64,000 nucleotides of DNA from Aestuariispira ectoiniformans (GCF_025136295.1 NZ_CP062788.1:3427588-3491587), one strand, 5' to 3'. Positions 1 through 10,622 are shown, numbered from the stretch's first letter. Numbers and translations are program-made. The notes: a model not told the origin generated them from the sequence alone.

Positions 1-1453
1 ACTCATCCCCGCCAAGCCTGGCAACCGTATCCATATCGCGCACGGTCGCCTTCAGGCGATGTGCCGTGGCATCCAGCAGTTCATCGCCGACACTGTGCCC
101 CAGGCTGTCGTTGATGTATTTGAAATGGTCCAGATCCAATACGATCAGGGCAAATTCGGCTTTTTCGCGCCGCGCCAACTGAATCTGCTGGTTCACGCGG
201 TCAACCAACAGGTTCCGGTTCGGCAGACCCGTCAGCGGGTCGTGATTCGCCAGAAACTCGATCTCTTCCTGGGATTCCTTGATCTGGGTGATATCGGAAA
301 AGACCGCCACATAGTTGGTGATGCGGCCAAGGTCGTCCTTGACGGCGTTGATGGTTTGCCATTCAGGAAAGACCTGACCGTTTTTACGCCGGTTCCAGAT
401 TTCGCCGCTCCAGCATCCCTCTTCCTGAAGGCATTGCCACATGTCCGCGTAAAAATGCTTGTCGTGACGCCCGGAGGTCAGAAAGCCCGGAGACTTCCCC
501 CGGATTTCATCCAATTCATAGCCGGTAATCCGGGTAAAGGCATCATTGATACTAAGGACACGCGAATCCGCATCTGTCACCATGATGCCTTCACTTGTTG
601 CATCAAAGACCGAGGCGGCAAGACGCAGGCGGCGCGCGGTGTTGTCATATTCAGTGATATCCTCGATGGCAAAGACCACTTCTTCGATCTCACCATCCTC
701 CCTGCGCAAGGCACTGCCATTTACCTGCACAAGCCGCCGCTGCCCCCAGGGGGGCGTAATCGCCAGAACCGACCCATGCACCGGCAATCCCTTTTTGAGG
801 GTTTTCGCAAAGGCCGTTTTATCCGGCGTCAGGGCATTACCGTCCCGATCCTCAAACCGCCACATGTCATCAAGGATGGAAAATCCAAGGATATCCTGCC
901 GCCCGTCCCCCAGGGTCAACTTGGCCAAACGGTTGGCAAAGCAAATGCGCCCGTCCGCGTTGACCCGGATAAGGGCCGCTACACTCGTCTGGATAATACG
1001 CTGGTGAATTTTGCGCTCATGGTCCAGTTCCTGCCGGACCTGATGGCTTTGTGACAGATCGCGAATCACGACCTGGCAAGCATTCTGCCCCTGGAAATAA
1101 GCCGGTGCCGAGGTAACCGCCGCCGGGAAGCGCGTCCCATCGAGGCGCAGCAATTGTTCTTCGACTATCTCGGACACCTGCCGCCCATCTCCGGTTCTCG
1201 TAATACGCTCCCGAACCAGATCCAGATAGTCTTCGGCCACGAAGGAAAGCACGGACCGGCCAAATAAATCCGCTTCGTCTTTTGCCCCGAACAATTCCGC
1301 CGCCGCCGAATTCGCATGCACAACATTGCCGTCCACATGCAACAGAACAGCTTCGGGAAGGAAATCAATCAATCGCTGATAGGCATCGGCAACTTCGCGA
1401 AGGGCGCTTTCGCTGTCTTCCTCTGAAACGCTGTGGAGCCAGCCAACCCCCAA
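1..1453 (-). CDS. PAS-PAS-PAS-GGDEF signalling protein (3' end cut by window edge)
   Basis: This is a probable cyclic-di-GMP synthase or sensor whose C-terminus lies outside the window. The open frame runs from base 1 to about 1566. I chose the TTG start at 1453 because a strong AGGAGGGG ribosome site lies just upstream; an in-frame GTG at 1507 is the alternative. About 484 codons are visible. Three PAS-like domains lie near residues 28-130, 151-265 and 279-400; the third contains the typical IMVTD...ITGY and FSDIT segments. A GGDEF domain begins near residue 407 with NHDPLTGLPNR and IVLDLDHFKYIND, and the sequence ends exactly at RLGGDE. The active-site loop therefore looks intact, but a following EAL domain can be neither seen nor excluded. 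No membrane segment is visible, so it is probably a cytoplasmic sensor. Confidence 0.85.
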   Translation of the reverse strand, partial: MGVGWLHSVSEEDSESALREVADAYQRLIDFLPEAVLLHVDGNVVHANSAAAELFGAKDEADLFGRSVLSFVAEDYLDLVRERITRTGDGRQVSEIVEEQLLRLDGTRFPAAVTSAPAYFQGQNACQVVIRDLSQSHQVRQELDHERKIHQRIIQTSVAALIRVNADGRICFANRLAKLTLGDGRQDILGFSILDDMWRFEDRDGNALTPDKTAFAKTLKKGLPVHGSVLAITPPWGQRRLVQVNGSALRREDGEIEEVVFAIEDITEYDNTARRLRLAASVFDATSEGIMVTDADSRVLSINDAFTRITGYELDEIRGKSPGFLTSGRHDKHFYADMWQCLQEEGCWSGEIWNRRKNGQVFPEWQTINAVKDDLGRITNYVAVFSDITQIKESQEEIEFLANHDPLTGLPNRNLLVDRVNQQIQLARREKAEFALIVLDLDHFKYINDSLGHSVGDELLDATAHRLKATVRDMDTVARLGGDE

Positions 1454-1644
1454 AGGCTTCCCCTCCTCTTCCGTCCTGCAGCCTCTAAACAAATCACACC
1501 ATCCCACAAGGTTATTCTTTTGAGATTTCCATCTGGAACACCTCAATACATTTATGAGGCTTTCCTAAGCTTGCAGGCCAATTTGCAGCCATGACCTAAG
1601 TCAAATTTTCCAATTAACAATTTCAAGTATACCTAAATACCAAT

Positions 1645-1683
1645 AAAACCAGCAAAGGTTTGTATCAGGATACCTTGCTCTGG
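1645..1683 (-). terminator. possible terminator of the M48 peptidase gene
   Basis: An imperfect inverted repeat (arms 1649-1659 and 1672-1683, with a two-base bulge) lies 9 bases past the peptidase stop codon. On the minus strand it is followed by TTTTATT. The stem is imperfect, so confidence is modest. Confidence 0.4.
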
Positions 1684-1691
1684 AAGCGAGA

Positions 1692-2588
1692 CTAAAAACG
1701 AGAGTGGAGTCGCCGATGAAAGACTGGCGATTTCGGACTGATATCCTTGGCCAGCACCATCAGTCTTTCAATCCTTTCGCCTATGTCCGGATGGCTTTGC
1801 AGCAGCGTGGGAAGGTCCCGGTCCTTCTCGACGCCAAACAGACGTTTGAACATGCTGCGGGAATGATGATCGATTTTCATCAGGGCTGTTACCAGGGCTT
1901 CAGGGTCCTCCATCAGCTCAACCGCTTTCATATCCGCAGCAAACTCCCGAAGGCGCGAAATGGCCCTCTGGCACAGGAAAGCAGCCATGGGGGCAAAAGC
2001 CAGCAGTACAAAAATCCACACAGGAATATGCACATCCGGCGACAGCCAGGAAGCGATAATACCGACCATGATCCCGAGCATGGAAACGGTGCCAACCGCC
2101 TGCCGCACCAGTTCGGTCACCAGGATCAGCTTGTTGTCGCCGTGAACGATATGCGCCACCTCATGGGCCATTACGGCAACCAGTTCTCGTTCGTTCAACA
2201 GCCTGAAACTGCCGCTGGATACGGCGATAGCCGCCTCCTCTGCGGCGCCGGTCGACAGGGCGTTCGGTGCCGGCACCTGGAGAAGATATAGGCTTGGCAC
2301 TTTCACCAGTCCAGCCCGCCTGCACAGCCCCTCCAGGTCATCGTGCAGTTCAGGCAGTTCGCTGTATGGAATTTTGCGCCCGCGGTAAAACCGCATAACC
2401 AAATCAGGCGACAGACGAGGGGCAGCCAGAAAAATGAACAGCGAGGCAACTGCAATGGCCAGAATGGTCTGAGAGCCCCCGACGACCCAGCCACAGACCA
2501 GCAGGATGACAATAAGAGCAATGATCAGCAGAATCGTATAAGCAAATGCCCTGCTCTTGTATCCCTCCAGTTGCCGTTGCCTTTTCAT
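1692..2588 (-). CDS. M48 family (HtpX-like) membrane zinc metalloprotease
   Basis: Predicted inner-membrane zinc endopeptidase of 298 aa. Two hydrophobic segments near residues 17-36 and 40-57 are followed by a catalytic domain. The zinc motif HEVAH is at residues 142-146, and the third ligand is probably Glu215 in REFAAD. Two further hydrophobic segments (about 160-182 and 188-206) lie between the motifs, as in HtpX, which degrades misfolded membrane proteins in the family. HtpX itself usually starts with a different N-terminus, so I call this HtpX-like. It is a single gene between the ribosomal operon terminator and a signalling gene, with no evident operon partner. Confidence 0.85.
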   Translation of the reverse strand: MKRQRQLEGYKSRAFAYTILLIIALIVILLVCGWVVGGSQTILAIAVASLFIFLAAPRLSPDLVMRFYRGRKIPYSELPELHDDLEGLCRRAGLVKVPSLYLLQVPAPNALSTGAAEEAAIAVSSGSFRLLNERELVAVMAHEVAHIVHGDNKLILVTELVRQAVGTVSMLGIMVGIIASWLSPDVHIPVWIFVLLAFAPMAAFLCQRAISRLREFAADMKAVELMEDPEALVTALMKIDHHSRSMFKRLFGVEKDRDLPTLLQSHPDIGERIERLMVLAKDISPKSPVFHRRLHSRF

Positions 2589-2727
2589 CGCCCTGTTCCG
2601 TTCTTGCTAAGATGCTATATCACCGGACAGTATCGCGATCTTCGTCCCGCCCCTATGACCCAGAGCAAAGACTGCCGCCTTTCATCCGCCCCGCATCGCA
2701 TCACAACGAATATGGGACCGGAACAGC

Positions 2728-2756
2728 AAAAAAAATAGGGCGCCCGAAGGCGCCCC
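2728..2756 (-). terminator. Rho-independent terminator of the ribosomal superoperon
   Basis: On the minus strand, a perfect 7-bp GC stem (2738-2744 with 2749-2755) closed by a TTCG tetraloop is followed by eight Ts with one interruption (2728-2736). It lies about 30 bases past the rplQ stop. Confidence 0.93.
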
Positions 2757-2783
2757 ACTCTAAAGTCTCAATGACCGGTACGA

Positions 2784-3212
2784 TTATTCTTCCGTACCTT
2801 CGGCTTCTTCAGCCATATCCTGGGTCGGACCGGAATCCTGACCTTTGGCATCTTCATCACGGTCGACCAGTTCGATCACGGCCATCGGCGCGGCATCACC
2901 ATAACGGAAGCCTGCTTTCAGGACGCGGGTGTAACCACCCGGACGATCGGTGTAACGCTCTGCCAGCGTGTCGAACAGCTTTGCAACCATGGCATCGTCG
3001 CGCAGAATGGCGAATGCTTGGCGACGACGGTGCAGACCACCCTTTTTGCCAAGGGTAATGATCTTGTCCATGACGCGCTTCAGTTCTTTAGCTTTCGGCA
3101 GGGTCGTTTTGATCTGCTCGTGCTTGATCAACGCGTTAGCCATGTTGGAGAACATAGCTTTACGATGAGATGCCGTACGGTTCAGTTTACGGCCCAGGTT
3201 ACCATGACGCAT
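2784..3212 (-). CDS. rplQ: 50S ribosomal protein L17
   Basis: Large-subunit protein located near the exit tunnel; last gene of the superoperon, directly before the terminator. The start [13 protein letters not shown] is diagnostic. At 142 aa it is longer than the roughly 127 aa E. coli protein because of an acidic C-terminal tail of about 25 residues ([10 protein letters not shown]... ending AEGTEE). Such tails are common in alphaproteobacteria. Confidence 0.97.
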   Translation of the reverse strand: MRHGNLGRKLNRTASHRKAMFSNMANALIKHEQIKTTLPKAKELKRVMDKIITLGKKGGLHRRRQAFAILRDDAMVAKLFDTLAERYTDRPGGYTRVLKAGFRYGDAAPMAVIELVDRDEDAKGQDSGPTQDMAEEAEGTEE

Positions 3213-3297
3213 GGCTTAGTCCTTTCTTCTTCAAAGTTATGCGCCGGTCGCTCAAGGCTACTGCCGGCGCTGGATTAAGCGTGAAGATTCGTCCTAT

Positions 3298-4332
3298 TTA
3301 GAACGGCTCTTCCAGCTTTTTGGCCAACTCCTCGATATTCTCGGGCGGCCACTGCGGAATGTCCATGCCGAGGGACAGGCCCATCTGCGCGAGGACTTCC
3401 TTAATTTCGTTGAGCGATTTGCGGCCGAAGTTCGGCGTACGCAGCATTTCGCTTTCGGTCTTCAGAACCAGATCGCCGATGTAGACGATGTTGTCGTTCT
3501 TCAGGCAGTTCGCGGAACGGACGCTGAGTTCCAGCTCGTCCACCTTGCGAAGCAGGTTCTTGTTGAACGGCAGTTCGGAAGCCTTGCTTTCCTCTTCCTT
3601 AACTTCCGGCTCTTCGAAGTTGATGAAGACCTGAAGCTGATCCTGGAGGATACGGGCAGCCAGTGCCAGCGCATCATCCGGGGTAACAGCGCCGTTGGTT
3701 TCAATGCTCATGGACAGTTTGTCGTAGTCGGTCTGCTGACCGACACGGGTGTTGTCCACTTTGTAGGAAACCTTACGGACCGGGGAGAAGATGGAATCGA
3801 CCGGGATCAGGCCGATCGGCGCATCTTCCGGACGGTTCTGGGCAGCCGGGACATAGCCTTTGCCGTTGTCGACGGTGAATTCGACATTCAGCTTCGCGCC
3901 TTTGTCCAGCGTGCAGAGCACGAGATCCGGGTTCATGACTTCGATGTCATGGCCGGTTTCGATCATGCCAGCAGTCGCCTCACAGGGGCCTTCGACGGAC
4001 AGGCGCATTTTCTTCGGACCTTCACCGTGCATACGCAGGGCCAAAGCCTTCACGTTCAGCACGATGTCGGTGACGTCTTCGCGCACACCCGGGATGGAGG
4101 AGAATTCGTGCAGCACGCCGTCGATCTGAATCGCGGTAACCGCAGCCCCCTGCAGCGAGGACAACAGTACGCGACGCAGCGCGTTGCCCAGGGTCAGACC
4201 AAAACCACGCTCCAGCGGGTCGGCCACAGCGGTCGCAATCCGGCTGCCGTCGCCTTTCTGGGTGACGTTCAGCTTGGTCGGCTTAATCAGCGACTGCCAG
4301 TTCTTCTGCACCATCGCAGCATTTTCCGTCAT
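3298..4332 (-). CDS. rpoA: RNA polymerase subunit alpha
   Basis: Alpha subunit that nucleates assembly of RNA polymerase and contacts UP elements and activators. 344 aa: N-terminal dimerisation domain to about residue 235, a linker, then the C-terminal DNA-binding domain containing [18 protein letters not shown] kept the first Met (4332) because GGCAGGA is well spaced before it; many relatives begin at the internal MVQKNW, six residues later. It lies between rpsK and rplQ, so polymerase and ribosome synthesis are coupled. Confidence 0.97.
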   Translation of the reverse strand: MTENAAMVQKNWQSLIKPTKLNVTQKGDGSRIATAVADPLERGFGLTLGNALRRVLLSSLQGAAVTAIQIDGVLHEFSSIPGVREDVTDIVLNVKALALRMHGEGPKKMRLSVEGPCEATAGMIETGHDIEVMNPDLVLCTLDKGAKLNVEFTVDNGKGYVPAAQNRPEDAPIGLIPVDSIFSPVRKVSYKVDNTRVGQQTDYDKLSMSIETNGAVTPDDALALAARILQDQLQVFINFEEPEVKEEESKASELPFNKNLLRKVDELELSVRSANCLKNDNIVYIGDLVLKTESEMLRTPNFGRKSLNEIKEVLAQMGLSLGMDIPQWPPENIEELAKKLEEPF

Positions 4333-4524
4333 AGAATCCTGCCTTTGTTCTTATGCAAGCCCAAACAGTTTTGGCCGGTTCGGTTCCCATTCCTTCGGAA
4401 CCTCTCCCGGCTGAGGCTTGGAACCTGCCGTTCCGCGCCCTTTAGAAACTCCGGCACGCCTCAAAAAAATTGAGACGCGCCGGTATGTACAAACGTACTA
4501 ACGTACGCCGAACAACAGTCGCGA

Positions 4525-4911
4525 TTAGACGCGGCGGCGTTTCGGCGGACGGCAACCATTGTGCGGGATCGGGGTCACGTCACGGATCGCCGTGATGGTG
4601 AAACCAATCGCCTGCAGCGCGCGAAGAGCGGATTCACGACCGGAACCCGGGCCCTTCACGTTTACTTCCAGGGTCTTCATACCGTGTTCCTGAGCTTTCT
4701 TGCCAGCATCTTCAGCGGCAATCTGCGCAGCATACGGAGTGGACTTACGGGAGCCCTTGAAACCCATCATGCCGGCGGAGGACCAGGAGATCGCGTTCCC
4801 CTGAACGTCGGAGATGGTGATCATGGTGTTGTTGAAGGTCGCATTCACATGGCAAATGCCAGAGGTGATGTTTTTACGCTCGCGACGCTTCCGTACAGGT
4901 GCCTTAGCCAT
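4525..4911 (-). CDS. rpsK: 30S ribosomal protein S11
   Basis: Platform protein of the small subunit near the mRNA exit. 128 aa with the family core [13 protein letters not shown] and the C-terminal [11 protein letters not shown]. It lies 17 bases after rpsM and is co-transcribed with rpsM and rpoA from the promoter at 5463-5490 as well as from upstream. Confidence 0.98.
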   Translation of the reverse strand: MAKAPVRKRRERKNITSGICHVNATFNNTMITISDVQGNAISWSSAGMMGFKGSRKSTPYAAQIAAEDAGKKAQEHGMKTLEVNVKGPGSGRESALRALQAIGFTITAIRDVTPIPHNGCRPPKRRRV

Positions 4912-4928
4912 ATCTCGAGCCTACCTTC

Positions 4929-5297
4929 TTACTTCTTCTTACCGGCAATCGGTTTCGCCGGGCCCTTACGGGTCCGTGCGTTGGTGTGGGTCCGCTGACC
5001 ACGCACCGGCAGGCCCTTACGATGACGCAGGCCACGGTAGCAACCCAGGTCCATCAGGCGTTTGATGTTCATTGCAACTTCGCGGCGCAGATCACCTTCA
5101 ACGGTGTAGTCGGCGTCGATCGTCTCACGGATACGAATCACTTCGTCGTCAGACAGTTCGTTGACACGACGCGGAGCGTCGATGTTGCATTTTTCACAAA
5201 TCTCTTTGGCCATTTTCGGGCCGATCCCGTGAATGTAAGTCAGGGCGATTACGACCCGCTTACCAGTCGGGATGTTTACACCAGCGATACGAGCCAC
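4929..5297 (-). CDS. rpsM: 30S ribosomal protein S13
   Basis: Small-subunit head protein that contacts P-site tRNA and L5 (bridge B1). 122 aa beginning [15 protein letters not shown]; basic C-terminus with [12 protein letters not shown]. The start codon is GTG (5297) preceded by GAGGAGA. It is the first gene after the internal promoter and a leader of about 155 nt, so it opens the alpha segment of the superoperon. Confidence 0.97.
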   Translation of the reverse strand: MARIAGVNIPTGKRVVIALTYIHGIGPKMAKEICEKCNIDAPRRVNELSDDEVIRIRETIDADYTVEGDLRREVAMNIKRLMDLGCYRGLRHRKGLPVRGQRTHTNARTRKGPAKPIAGKKK

Positions 5298-5462
5298 GGT
5301 GTCTCTCCTCTACAAAAATATGCGCAAGTGCGCTCCGTCTTACTCGGGGCGTCAGCTTGTTCCTTCGATCTTTTGCCCTGCCCGGCTGGTCTAGATACTA
5401 ACCCCTTGGCATGTGACCTTCGTCGTAGTGAAGAGAGGTGTACGAGGTCAAAGGCGGCGCGA

Positions 5463-5490
5463 ATTATAGGCATCGAAAAGCCTATGTCAA
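5463..5490 (-). promoter_or_regulatory. consensus sigma-70 promoter for rpsM-rpsK-rpoA-rplQ
   Basis: Read on the minus strand, a perfect -35 TTGACA (5485-5490), a 16-nt spacer and a perfect -10 TATAAT (5463-5468) lie in the 227-nt gap between adk and rpsM. Transcription should start near 5456 and leave a leader of about 155 nt before the rpsM GTG. I saw no other gene in this gap. Confidence 0.88.
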
Positions 5491-5524
5491 CGCTCCGCCG
5501 GGTAGAAACGGAACAAATTTGTGC

Positions 5525-6169
5525 TTAGCCCAGAATTCCTTCGATCTGCTTGGTGACATCATCAATGTCAGCCATGCCGTCGACGCCCTTCAACGTCCCT
5601 TTTCCCTTGTAGTAAGGCAGGATCGGCGCCGTCTGCGCATGATAGGCTTCCAACCGCGATTTCACGGTTTCGGCGTTGTCGTCCGCACGCCGGGAGAACT
5701 CAGTGCTGCCGCATTTGTCGCAGACGCCTTCCTTCTCCGGCTTTTGAAATTCGTCGTGATACCCCTGGCCGCATTTGGCACAGGTATAACGGCCGGTGAT
5801 CCGCGCGGTCAACGCAGCGTCGTCCACCTGCATCTCAATCACTGCGTCCAGCTTCATACCCTTATCGGACAGCAGCTTGTCCAGCGCTTCGGCCTGGGCA
5901 ACCGTCCGGGGGAAACCGTCGAGAATAAATCCGTTGGCCAGATCAGGCTGGTCCAGGCGGTCGGAGATGATCCCGATCATGGTCTCGTCATCGACCAGTT
6001 TACCGGCATCCATAATCGCTTTGGCTTTCCGGCCAATTTCGCTTCCGGCCTTCACCGCAGCGCGCAGCATGTCTCCGGTGGAAAGCTGGACCATGCCCCT
6101 GCTATCCTCCAGACGCTTTGCCTGGGTGCCTTTACCCGCGCCCGGCGGGCCCAACAGAATTATGTTCAT
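5525..6169 (-). CDS. adk: adenylate kinase (Zn-binding LID type)
   Basis: Converts ATP plus AMP to two ADP in the cytoplasm. 214 aa with the P-loop GPPGAGKGT at residues 7-15, the DGFPRT motif, and a long LID (about residues 122-160) holding two Cys pairs (CAKCGQGY and CDKCGS) that fit a structural zinc site. Its start overlaps the secY stop by 4 bases (ATGA), so the two are translationally coupled. This secY-adk pairing is common in many bacteria. Confidence 0.97.
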   Translation of the reverse strand: MNIILLGPPGAGKGTQAKRLEDSRGMVQLSTGDMLRAAVKAGSEIGRKAKAIMDAGKLVDDETMIGIISDRLDQPDLANGFILDGFPRTVAQAEALDKLLSDKGMKLDAVIEMQVDDAALTARITGRYTCAKCGQGYHDEFQKPEKEGVCDKCGSTEFSRRADDNAETVKSRLEAYHAQTAPILPYYKGKGTLKGVDGMADIDDVTKQIEGILG

Positions 6170-7512
6170 CGACGACGCCCCCTGAGTTTTGATTTCTTGA
6201 TCAGCCCTTCATACTGATGGGCCAACAGATGACTTTGGATCTGGCTGACCGTATCCATGGTCACGGTCACGGCGATCAACAGGCTGGTACCGCCGAAGTA
6301 GAACGGAACCGCCCATTGTGAAATCAGGATTTCCGGCAGGATACAGACGACCGACAGATAAGCCGCGCCGATGACCGTCAGCCGTGTCAGGACGTAGTCA
6401 AGATAGTCCGACGTATTCTTACCCGGCCGAATGCCTGGAACGAACCCACCGTATTTCTTCAGATTGTCCGCCGTCTCCTGCGGGTTGAAAACAACCGCAG
6501 TATAGAAAAAGGCGAAGAAGACGATCAGTGTGACGTAAAGCACCAGGAACAAGGGCTGTCCACGGCCCAGCAGGGCGGAAACGGTCTGCAGCCATTCCGG
6601 GCTGTTCCCACCGACAAAACCCGTCAGCGTCAGCGGCATCAGAAGCAGCGAACTGGCGAAGATCGGCGGGATCACACCGGAGGTGTTAATCTTCAGCGGC
6701 AGGTGAGAGCTTTCACCGCCAAACATTTTGTTACCATGCTGACGTTTCGGATACTGAATCAGGATCCGGCGTTGCGCACGCTCCATGAAGACGATGCCCG
6801 CGATAACGACAACAGCCATCACCATCAGGCCCAGGATCAGGATCGTCGGCAAGGCACCGGTGCGGCCCAGCTCGAAGGTGCTGGCCAGGGACCGGGGAAT
6901 GTTGGCGACGATACCGGAGAAAATGATCAGGGAGATACCGTTACCCACGCCGCGCTGGGTAATCTGTTCACCCAGCCACATCAGGAACATGGTGCCGCCA
7001 ACAAGCGTGATGACGGTGGTTGCCCGGAAGAACAGGCCCGGATCCATCACGGCGCTACCGCCGGCAGAGCTTTGCATTCCCTCAAGGCCCACAGCAATCC
7101 CGTAGCCCTGGACAGCGGCCAGCAGCACGGTGCCGTAGCGGGTGTATTGGTTGATCTTCTTGCGGCCCGCCTCACCTTCTTTCTTCATCGCCTCCATCTG
7201 GGGGGAGACAGCAGTGAGGAGCTGCATAATGATCGACGCCGAAATATACGGCATAATGTTCAAAGCGAAAATCGTCATACGGCGAAGCGCACCACCGGAG
7301 AACATGTCGAACATGCCCAGGACGCCGCCGGACTGACTTTCAAAAATATCGTGAAGAATGGTGGGATCGATACCCGGCAGCGGAATATAGGTGCCGAGTC
7401 GATATACGATCAACGCGCCTAGAGTGAACCAAATCCGCTTCTTAAGTTCAGTCGCCTTACCCAGCGATCCGAAATTGAAATTAGCAGCTAGCTGTTCAGC
7501 GGCTGATGCCAT
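6166..7512 (-). CDS. secY: protein translocase subunit SecY
   Basis: Channel-forming subunit of the SecYEG translocon in the inner membrane; its partner SecE is encoded in this window at 34740-34928. 448 aa with about ten hydrophobic helices, the N-terminal [13 protein letters not shown], and the cytoplasmic loop with [11 protein letters not shown]. It follows rplO after an unusual 118-nt gap that contains two hairpins (7551-7611). Confidence 0.97.
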   Translation of the reverse strand: MASAAEQLAANFNFGSLGKATELKKRIWFTLGALIVYRLGTYIPLPGIDPTILHDIFESQSGGVLGMFDMFSGGALRRMTIFALNIMPYISASIIMQLLTAVSPQMEAMKKEGEAGRKKINQYTRYGTVLLAAVQGYGIAVGLEGMQSSAGGSAVMDPGLFFRATTVITLVGGTMFLMWLGEQITQRGVGNGISLIIFSGIVANIPRSLASTFELGRTGALPTILILGLMVMAVVVIAGIVFMERAQRRILIQYPKRQHGNKMFGGESSHLPLKINTSGVIPPIFASSLLLMPLTLTGFVGGNSPEWLQTVSALLGRGQPLFLVLYVTLIVFFAFFYTAVVFNPQETADNLKKYGGFVPGIRPGKNTSDYLDYVLTRLTVIGAAYLSVVCILPEILISQWAVPFYFGGTSLLIAVTVTMDTVSQIQSHLLAHQYEGLIKKSKLRGRRR

Positions 7513-7550
7513 CGTCGTATCCCGTCAAATAGTCACAAACAAGAACCCTG

Positions 7551-7611
7551 TTCGGAATTCGGTTCCGAAATAGCAGTCCGGCCCCGACTGGTCAAACAGT
7601 TCGGGGCCGGA
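7551..7611 (-). other. pair of hairpins between rplO and secY
   Basis: An 11-bp perfect GC-rich stem (7577-7587 with 7601-7611) extends by three more pairs around a bulge. It is followed in the transcript by a 7-bp stem (7551-7557 with 7563-7569, loop TTCGG). There is no proper U-tract, so this looks more like an mRNA processing or stability element, or a partial attenuator, than a full terminator. Confidence 0.6.
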
Positions 7612-7630
7612 ACAGCGTCAATTCGAAATT

Positions 7631-8161
7631 TTAGCCTTCACGCTTGGCGCGGGCTGCGGCCTTCCGAGCGGCCTTTTTTCCTTCCTTGGCGGGAGCTTTC
7701 ACTTCCGGCAGGGAAACGGAGCCACCGGCTTTCTCGACAGCAGCAATTGCCGTCTTGGAAGCGCGGGCTACCTGGAAGTCCACTTTCGTGGTCAGTTCGC
7801 CTTTCGCCAGCAGGCTGATACCGTCCAATTCCTTGGATACCAGACCAGCAGCGATCAGAGCAGCGGCATCAACCGGCTTGGAAGCATCAAGCTTCTTCGC
7901 ATCAATGGCTTTCTGCACGCGGCCCAGGTTCACTTCGGCGTGTTCCTTGCGGAACGGTGCGTTGGTGAAACCACGTTTCGGCAGGCGACGATACAGCGGC
8001 ATCTGACCGCCTTCGAAGCCCTTGATGGAAACGCCGGAACGGGACTTCTGACCCTTCACACCGCGGCCGCCGGTCTTACCTTTACCGGAGCCGATACCGC
8101 GACCAACACGGGTGCGGTCCTTGACGGCACCAGCGTTGTCAGACAGTTGGTTCAGTTTCAT
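7631..8161 (-). CDS. rplO: 50S ribosomal protein L15
   Basis: Late-assembly protein of the large subunit. 176 aa starting [20 protein letters not shown], with the Gly/Lys-rich [14 protein letters not shown] segment. It is longer than the roughly 144 aa E. coli protein because of a basic Ala/Lys tail ([15 protein letters not shown]). It follows rpmD by 35 bases. Confidence 0.97.
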   Translation of the reverse strand: MKLNQLSDNAGAVKDRTRVGRGIGSGKGKTGGRGVKGQKSRSGVSIKGFEGGQMPLYRRLPKRGFTNAPFRKEHAEVNLGRVQKAIDAKKLDASKPVDAAALIAAGLVSKELDGISLLAKGELTTKVDFQVARASKTAIAAVEKAGGSVSLPEVKAPAKEGKKAARKAAARAKREG

Positions 8162-8196
8162 AACCGTCGGTCCTTTCTATGGGACGCGAGGGGCCG

Positions 8197-8388
8197 TTAA
8201 ACGGCCTCCTCCACGCGCACCATGTGCTTCACTTTGTTGATCATGCCGCGGATCGCCGGAGTATCTTCCAGCTCACGGGTGCGACCGATCTTGTTCAGCC
8301 CCAGGCCAACAAGCGTAGCGCGCTGGCTAGCTTCACGGCGAATCGGGCTAGCGGTCTGGGTGACCTTAATGGTTTTCTTAGCCATCAA
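8197..8388 (-). CDS. rpmD: 50S ribosomal protein L30
   Basis: Small 63-aa large-subunit protein with the core [18 protein letters not shown]. Its ATG overlaps the rpsE stop by 4 bases, so translation is coupled. Confidence 0.95.
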   Translation of the reverse strand: MMAKKTIKVTQTASPIRREASQRATLVGLGLNKIGRTRELEDTPAIRGMINKVKHMVRVEEAV

Positions 8389-8942
8389 GAAGCCTCCTTC
8401 ACACTAGCAGCCTCACCGTCACGACGGCCTACGAGGTCACTGACCTTTTTGCCGCGGCGAGCAGCAACCATGCGCGGCGAAGAGCTCTCTTTCAGCCCTT
8501 CAAACGCAGCCCGGATCATGTTGTACGGGTTGGACGTCCCAACGGACTTCGCAACCACGTCCTGCACACCCAGGGCTTCGAATACCGCACGGGTCGGACC
8601 ACCGGCAATGATACCGGTACCAGCCGGTGCACTGCGCATCACAACGCTACCAGCGCCGAAACGGCCCTGGGTGTCGTGGTGCAGCGTACGGCCTTCACGC
8701 AGCGGAACACGGATCATGGTCTTACGAGCCGATTCGGTTGCCTTACGGATCGCTTCCGGCACTTCACGTGCCTTACCCGATCCGAAGCCAACACGGCCAC
8801 GACCGTCACCTACAACTACCAGAGCAGCAAAGCCAAAGCGGCGGCCACCCTTTACGACCTTCGCGACGCGGTTAATCGCAACGAGTTTTTCAACCAGTTC
8901 CGGTTCTTCGCGCTCGCGACGTTCTCTCGGTTCACGTGCCAT
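8385..8942 (-). CDS. rpsE: 30S ribosomal protein S5
   Basis: Small-subunit body protein at the mRNA entry site; affects decoding fidelity. 185 aa with the double-stranded RNA-binding segment ([18 protein letters not shown]) and the [18 protein letters not shown] motif. The N-terminus has an extra charged stretch ([13 protein letters not shown]). It overlaps rpmD by 4 bases. Confidence 0.97.
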   Translation of the reverse strand: MAREPRERREREEPELVEKLVAINRVAKVVKGGRRFGFAALVVVGDGRGRVGFGSGKAREVPEAIRKATESARKTMIRVPLREGRTLHHDTQGRFGAGSVVMRSAPAGTGIIAGGPTRAVFEALGVQDVVAKSVGTSNPYNMIRAAFEGLKESSSPRMVAARRGKKVSDLVGRRDGEAASVKEAS

Positions 8943-8959
8943 AGTGTTCGGCCCCTACC

Positions 8960-9322
8960 TTAGAGTTCCAGACCGGCTTCACGCGCGGCATCCGCCAGCG
9001 CCTTGATCCGGCCGTGATACTTATAGCCGCCACGGTCGAACACGACAGAAGACACACCGGCCTTCTTCGCGCGTTCCGCAATCAGCTTGCCTACTTCGGC
9101 AGCCGCTTCGGAGTTACCACCACTCTTAACTTTGGAGCGGAGGTCTTTCTCAACCGTAGAAGCAGCAGCCAGCGTCTTGCCCTGCACGTCGTCGATCAGC
9201 TGAACATAGATCTGTTTAGCGGACCGGAAGACGGAAAGCCGGGGCTTGCCAGCAGCACGCTTTTTCAACTGATAGCGCGACCGCTGAGCACGACGCTTGA
9301 AAAGTTCTTTCGTCGTCAACAT
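8960..9322 (-). CDS. rplR: 50S ribosomal protein L18
   Basis: 5S rRNA-binding protein of the central protuberance, 120 aa. Contains [18 protein letters not shown] and the ending [19 protein letters not shown], typical of L18. It follows rplF by 12 bases. Confidence 0.97.
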   Translation of the reverse strand: MLTTKELFKRRAQRSRYQLKKRAAGKPRLSVFRSAKQIYVQLIDDVQGKTLAAASTVEKDLRSKVKSGGNSEAAAEVGKLIAERAKKAGVSSVVFDRGGYKYHGRIKALADAAREAGLEL

Positions 9323-9334
9323 AGCATTCAGCCC

Positions 9335-9877
9335 TTACTTCTTCTTGCCTTCCTTGCGCAGGATCACCTCATCGGTGTACTTCACACCTTTGCCCTTGTA
9401 GGGCTCGGGCGGACGATAACCGCGGATGTTGCTGGCAACCTGGCCGACACGTTGTTTACTGGCGCCATAGACCGCAATGATGGTCTGACCACGATCCCCT
9501 TCAATGGAGATTTTCACGTCTTCCGGAATGGGGAAGTCAATGTCGTGGCTGAAGCCGAGAGACAGTTTCAGGGTGCTGCCCTGCACTGCCGCACGATAAC
9601 CAACGCCGTTCACGTTCAAACGCTTCACAAAGCCTTCGGATGCACCGATCACGGCGTTGTTGATCAACGCGCGGGTGGTGCCCCAGGCCTGGCGAGCCTT
9701 CTTGGTCTGGTTAATCGGGGAAACCGTAACCTGGTTGTCTTCGATGGACACATTAACGAGATCCATCAGAGACACGATCTGTTCGCCGTTCTTACCCTTT
9801 GCGCTCAGTACACCATCATTGATGGCAACTTCGACGCCAGAGGGCACGGTAACGGGGTAAATACCTACTCGTGACAT
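9335..9877 (-). CDS. rplF: 50S ribosomal protein L6
   Basis: Large-subunit protein near the sarcin-ricin loop. I set the start at MSRVGIYPVTVPSGV (9877), preceded by AAGGAGGG, giving 180 aa. The open frame extends upstream to 10030, but that part overlaps rpsH and has no similarity to L6. The C-terminal signature RGYRPPEPYKGKGVKY is present. Confidence 0.97.
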   Translation of the reverse strand: MSRVGIYPVTVPSGVEVAINDGVLSAKGKNGEQIVSLMDLVNVSIEDNQVTVSPINQTKKARQAWGTTRALINNAVIGASEGFVKRLNVNGVGYRAAVQGSTLKLSLGFSHDIDFPIPEDVKISIEGDRGQTIIAVYGASKQRVGQVASNIRGYRPPEPYKGKGVKYTDEVILRKEGKKK

Positions 9878-9887
9878 GTAACCCTCC

Positions 9888-10286
9888 TTAGAATACGCGG
9901 CAAAGAACTTCGCCGCCCACATTCTCCTGGCGGGCTTCATGGTCAGACAAAACACCTTTCGGGGTCGAAAGGATGGAAATGCCAAGCCCGTTGTAGAAGC
10001 GGCCCAGATCCTTGATCTTGGAATAAACACGGCGGCCCGGTTTGGAGACGCGCGCGATTTCCTGAATCACAGGTTCGCCATCGTGGTATTTCAGCTCAAC
10101 ATTGAGCTCCTGCACACCAGCGCGGACGTCTACCATGGAGTAACCGCGAATGTAACCTTCGCGCTTCAACACTTCGAGAACGTTCGCACGCAGTTTGCTT
10201 GCGGGAACCGGAACAACGCTCTTGCGAGCACGCTGTCCGTTGCGAATGCGGGTCAGCATATCGCCGAGCGGATCACTCATCGCCAT
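9888..10286 (-). CDS. rpsH: 30S ribosomal protein S8
   Basis: Binds the central domain of 16S rRNA; in E. coli it also represses spc-operon translation, but whether it does so here is unknown. 132 aa starting [16 protein letters not shown], with the C-terminal [19 protein letters not shown] motif. Confidence 0.97.
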   Translation of the reverse strand: MAMSDPLGDMLTRIRNGQRARKSVVPVPASKLRANVLEVLKREGYIRGYSMVDVRAGVQELNVELKYHDGEPVIQEIARVSKPGRRVYSKIKDLGRFYNGLGISILSTPKGVLSDHEARQENVGGEVLCRVF

Positions 10287-10301
10287 GACGGTATGCCCTC
10301 C

Positions 10302-10607
10302 TTACCAGCTGGATTTAACCACGCCGGGGATCTGACCCCGGGAGGCGAGATCGCGCAATGCAATACGCGAAATCTTGAATTTACGATAGAATGCCTTCGG
10401 ACGGCCCGAGATTTCACAACGGTTGTGAACACGAACCGGGCTGGCGTTCTTCGGCAGCTTGTTCAGAGCCATAGCAGCCTGGAAACGCTCTTCCGGAGCC
10501 AATTCCTTGTCATGCAACGTCGCTTTCAGAGCCGCACGCTTAGCAGCATGCTTGGCCGACAGCTTTTCACGCTTATTATTGCGCGCGATAGCACTTTTCT
10601 TAGCCAT
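10302..10607 (-). CDS. rpsN: 30S ribosomal protein S14 (zinc-free type)
   Basis: Small-subunit head protein. 101 aa is the long form; only one Cys (NRCEISGRP) is present, so the CxxC zinc site of the short form is absent. The ending [11 protein letters not shown] is typical. It lies between rplE and rpsH with 15-nt gaps on either side. Confidence 0.97.
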   Translation of the reverse strand: MAKKSAIARNNKREKLSAKHAAKRAALKATLHDKELAPEERFQAAMALNKLPKNASPVRVHNRCEISGRPKAFYRKFKISRIALRDLASRGQIPGVVKSSW

Positions 10608-10622
10608 AATTCCGCTCCACGA

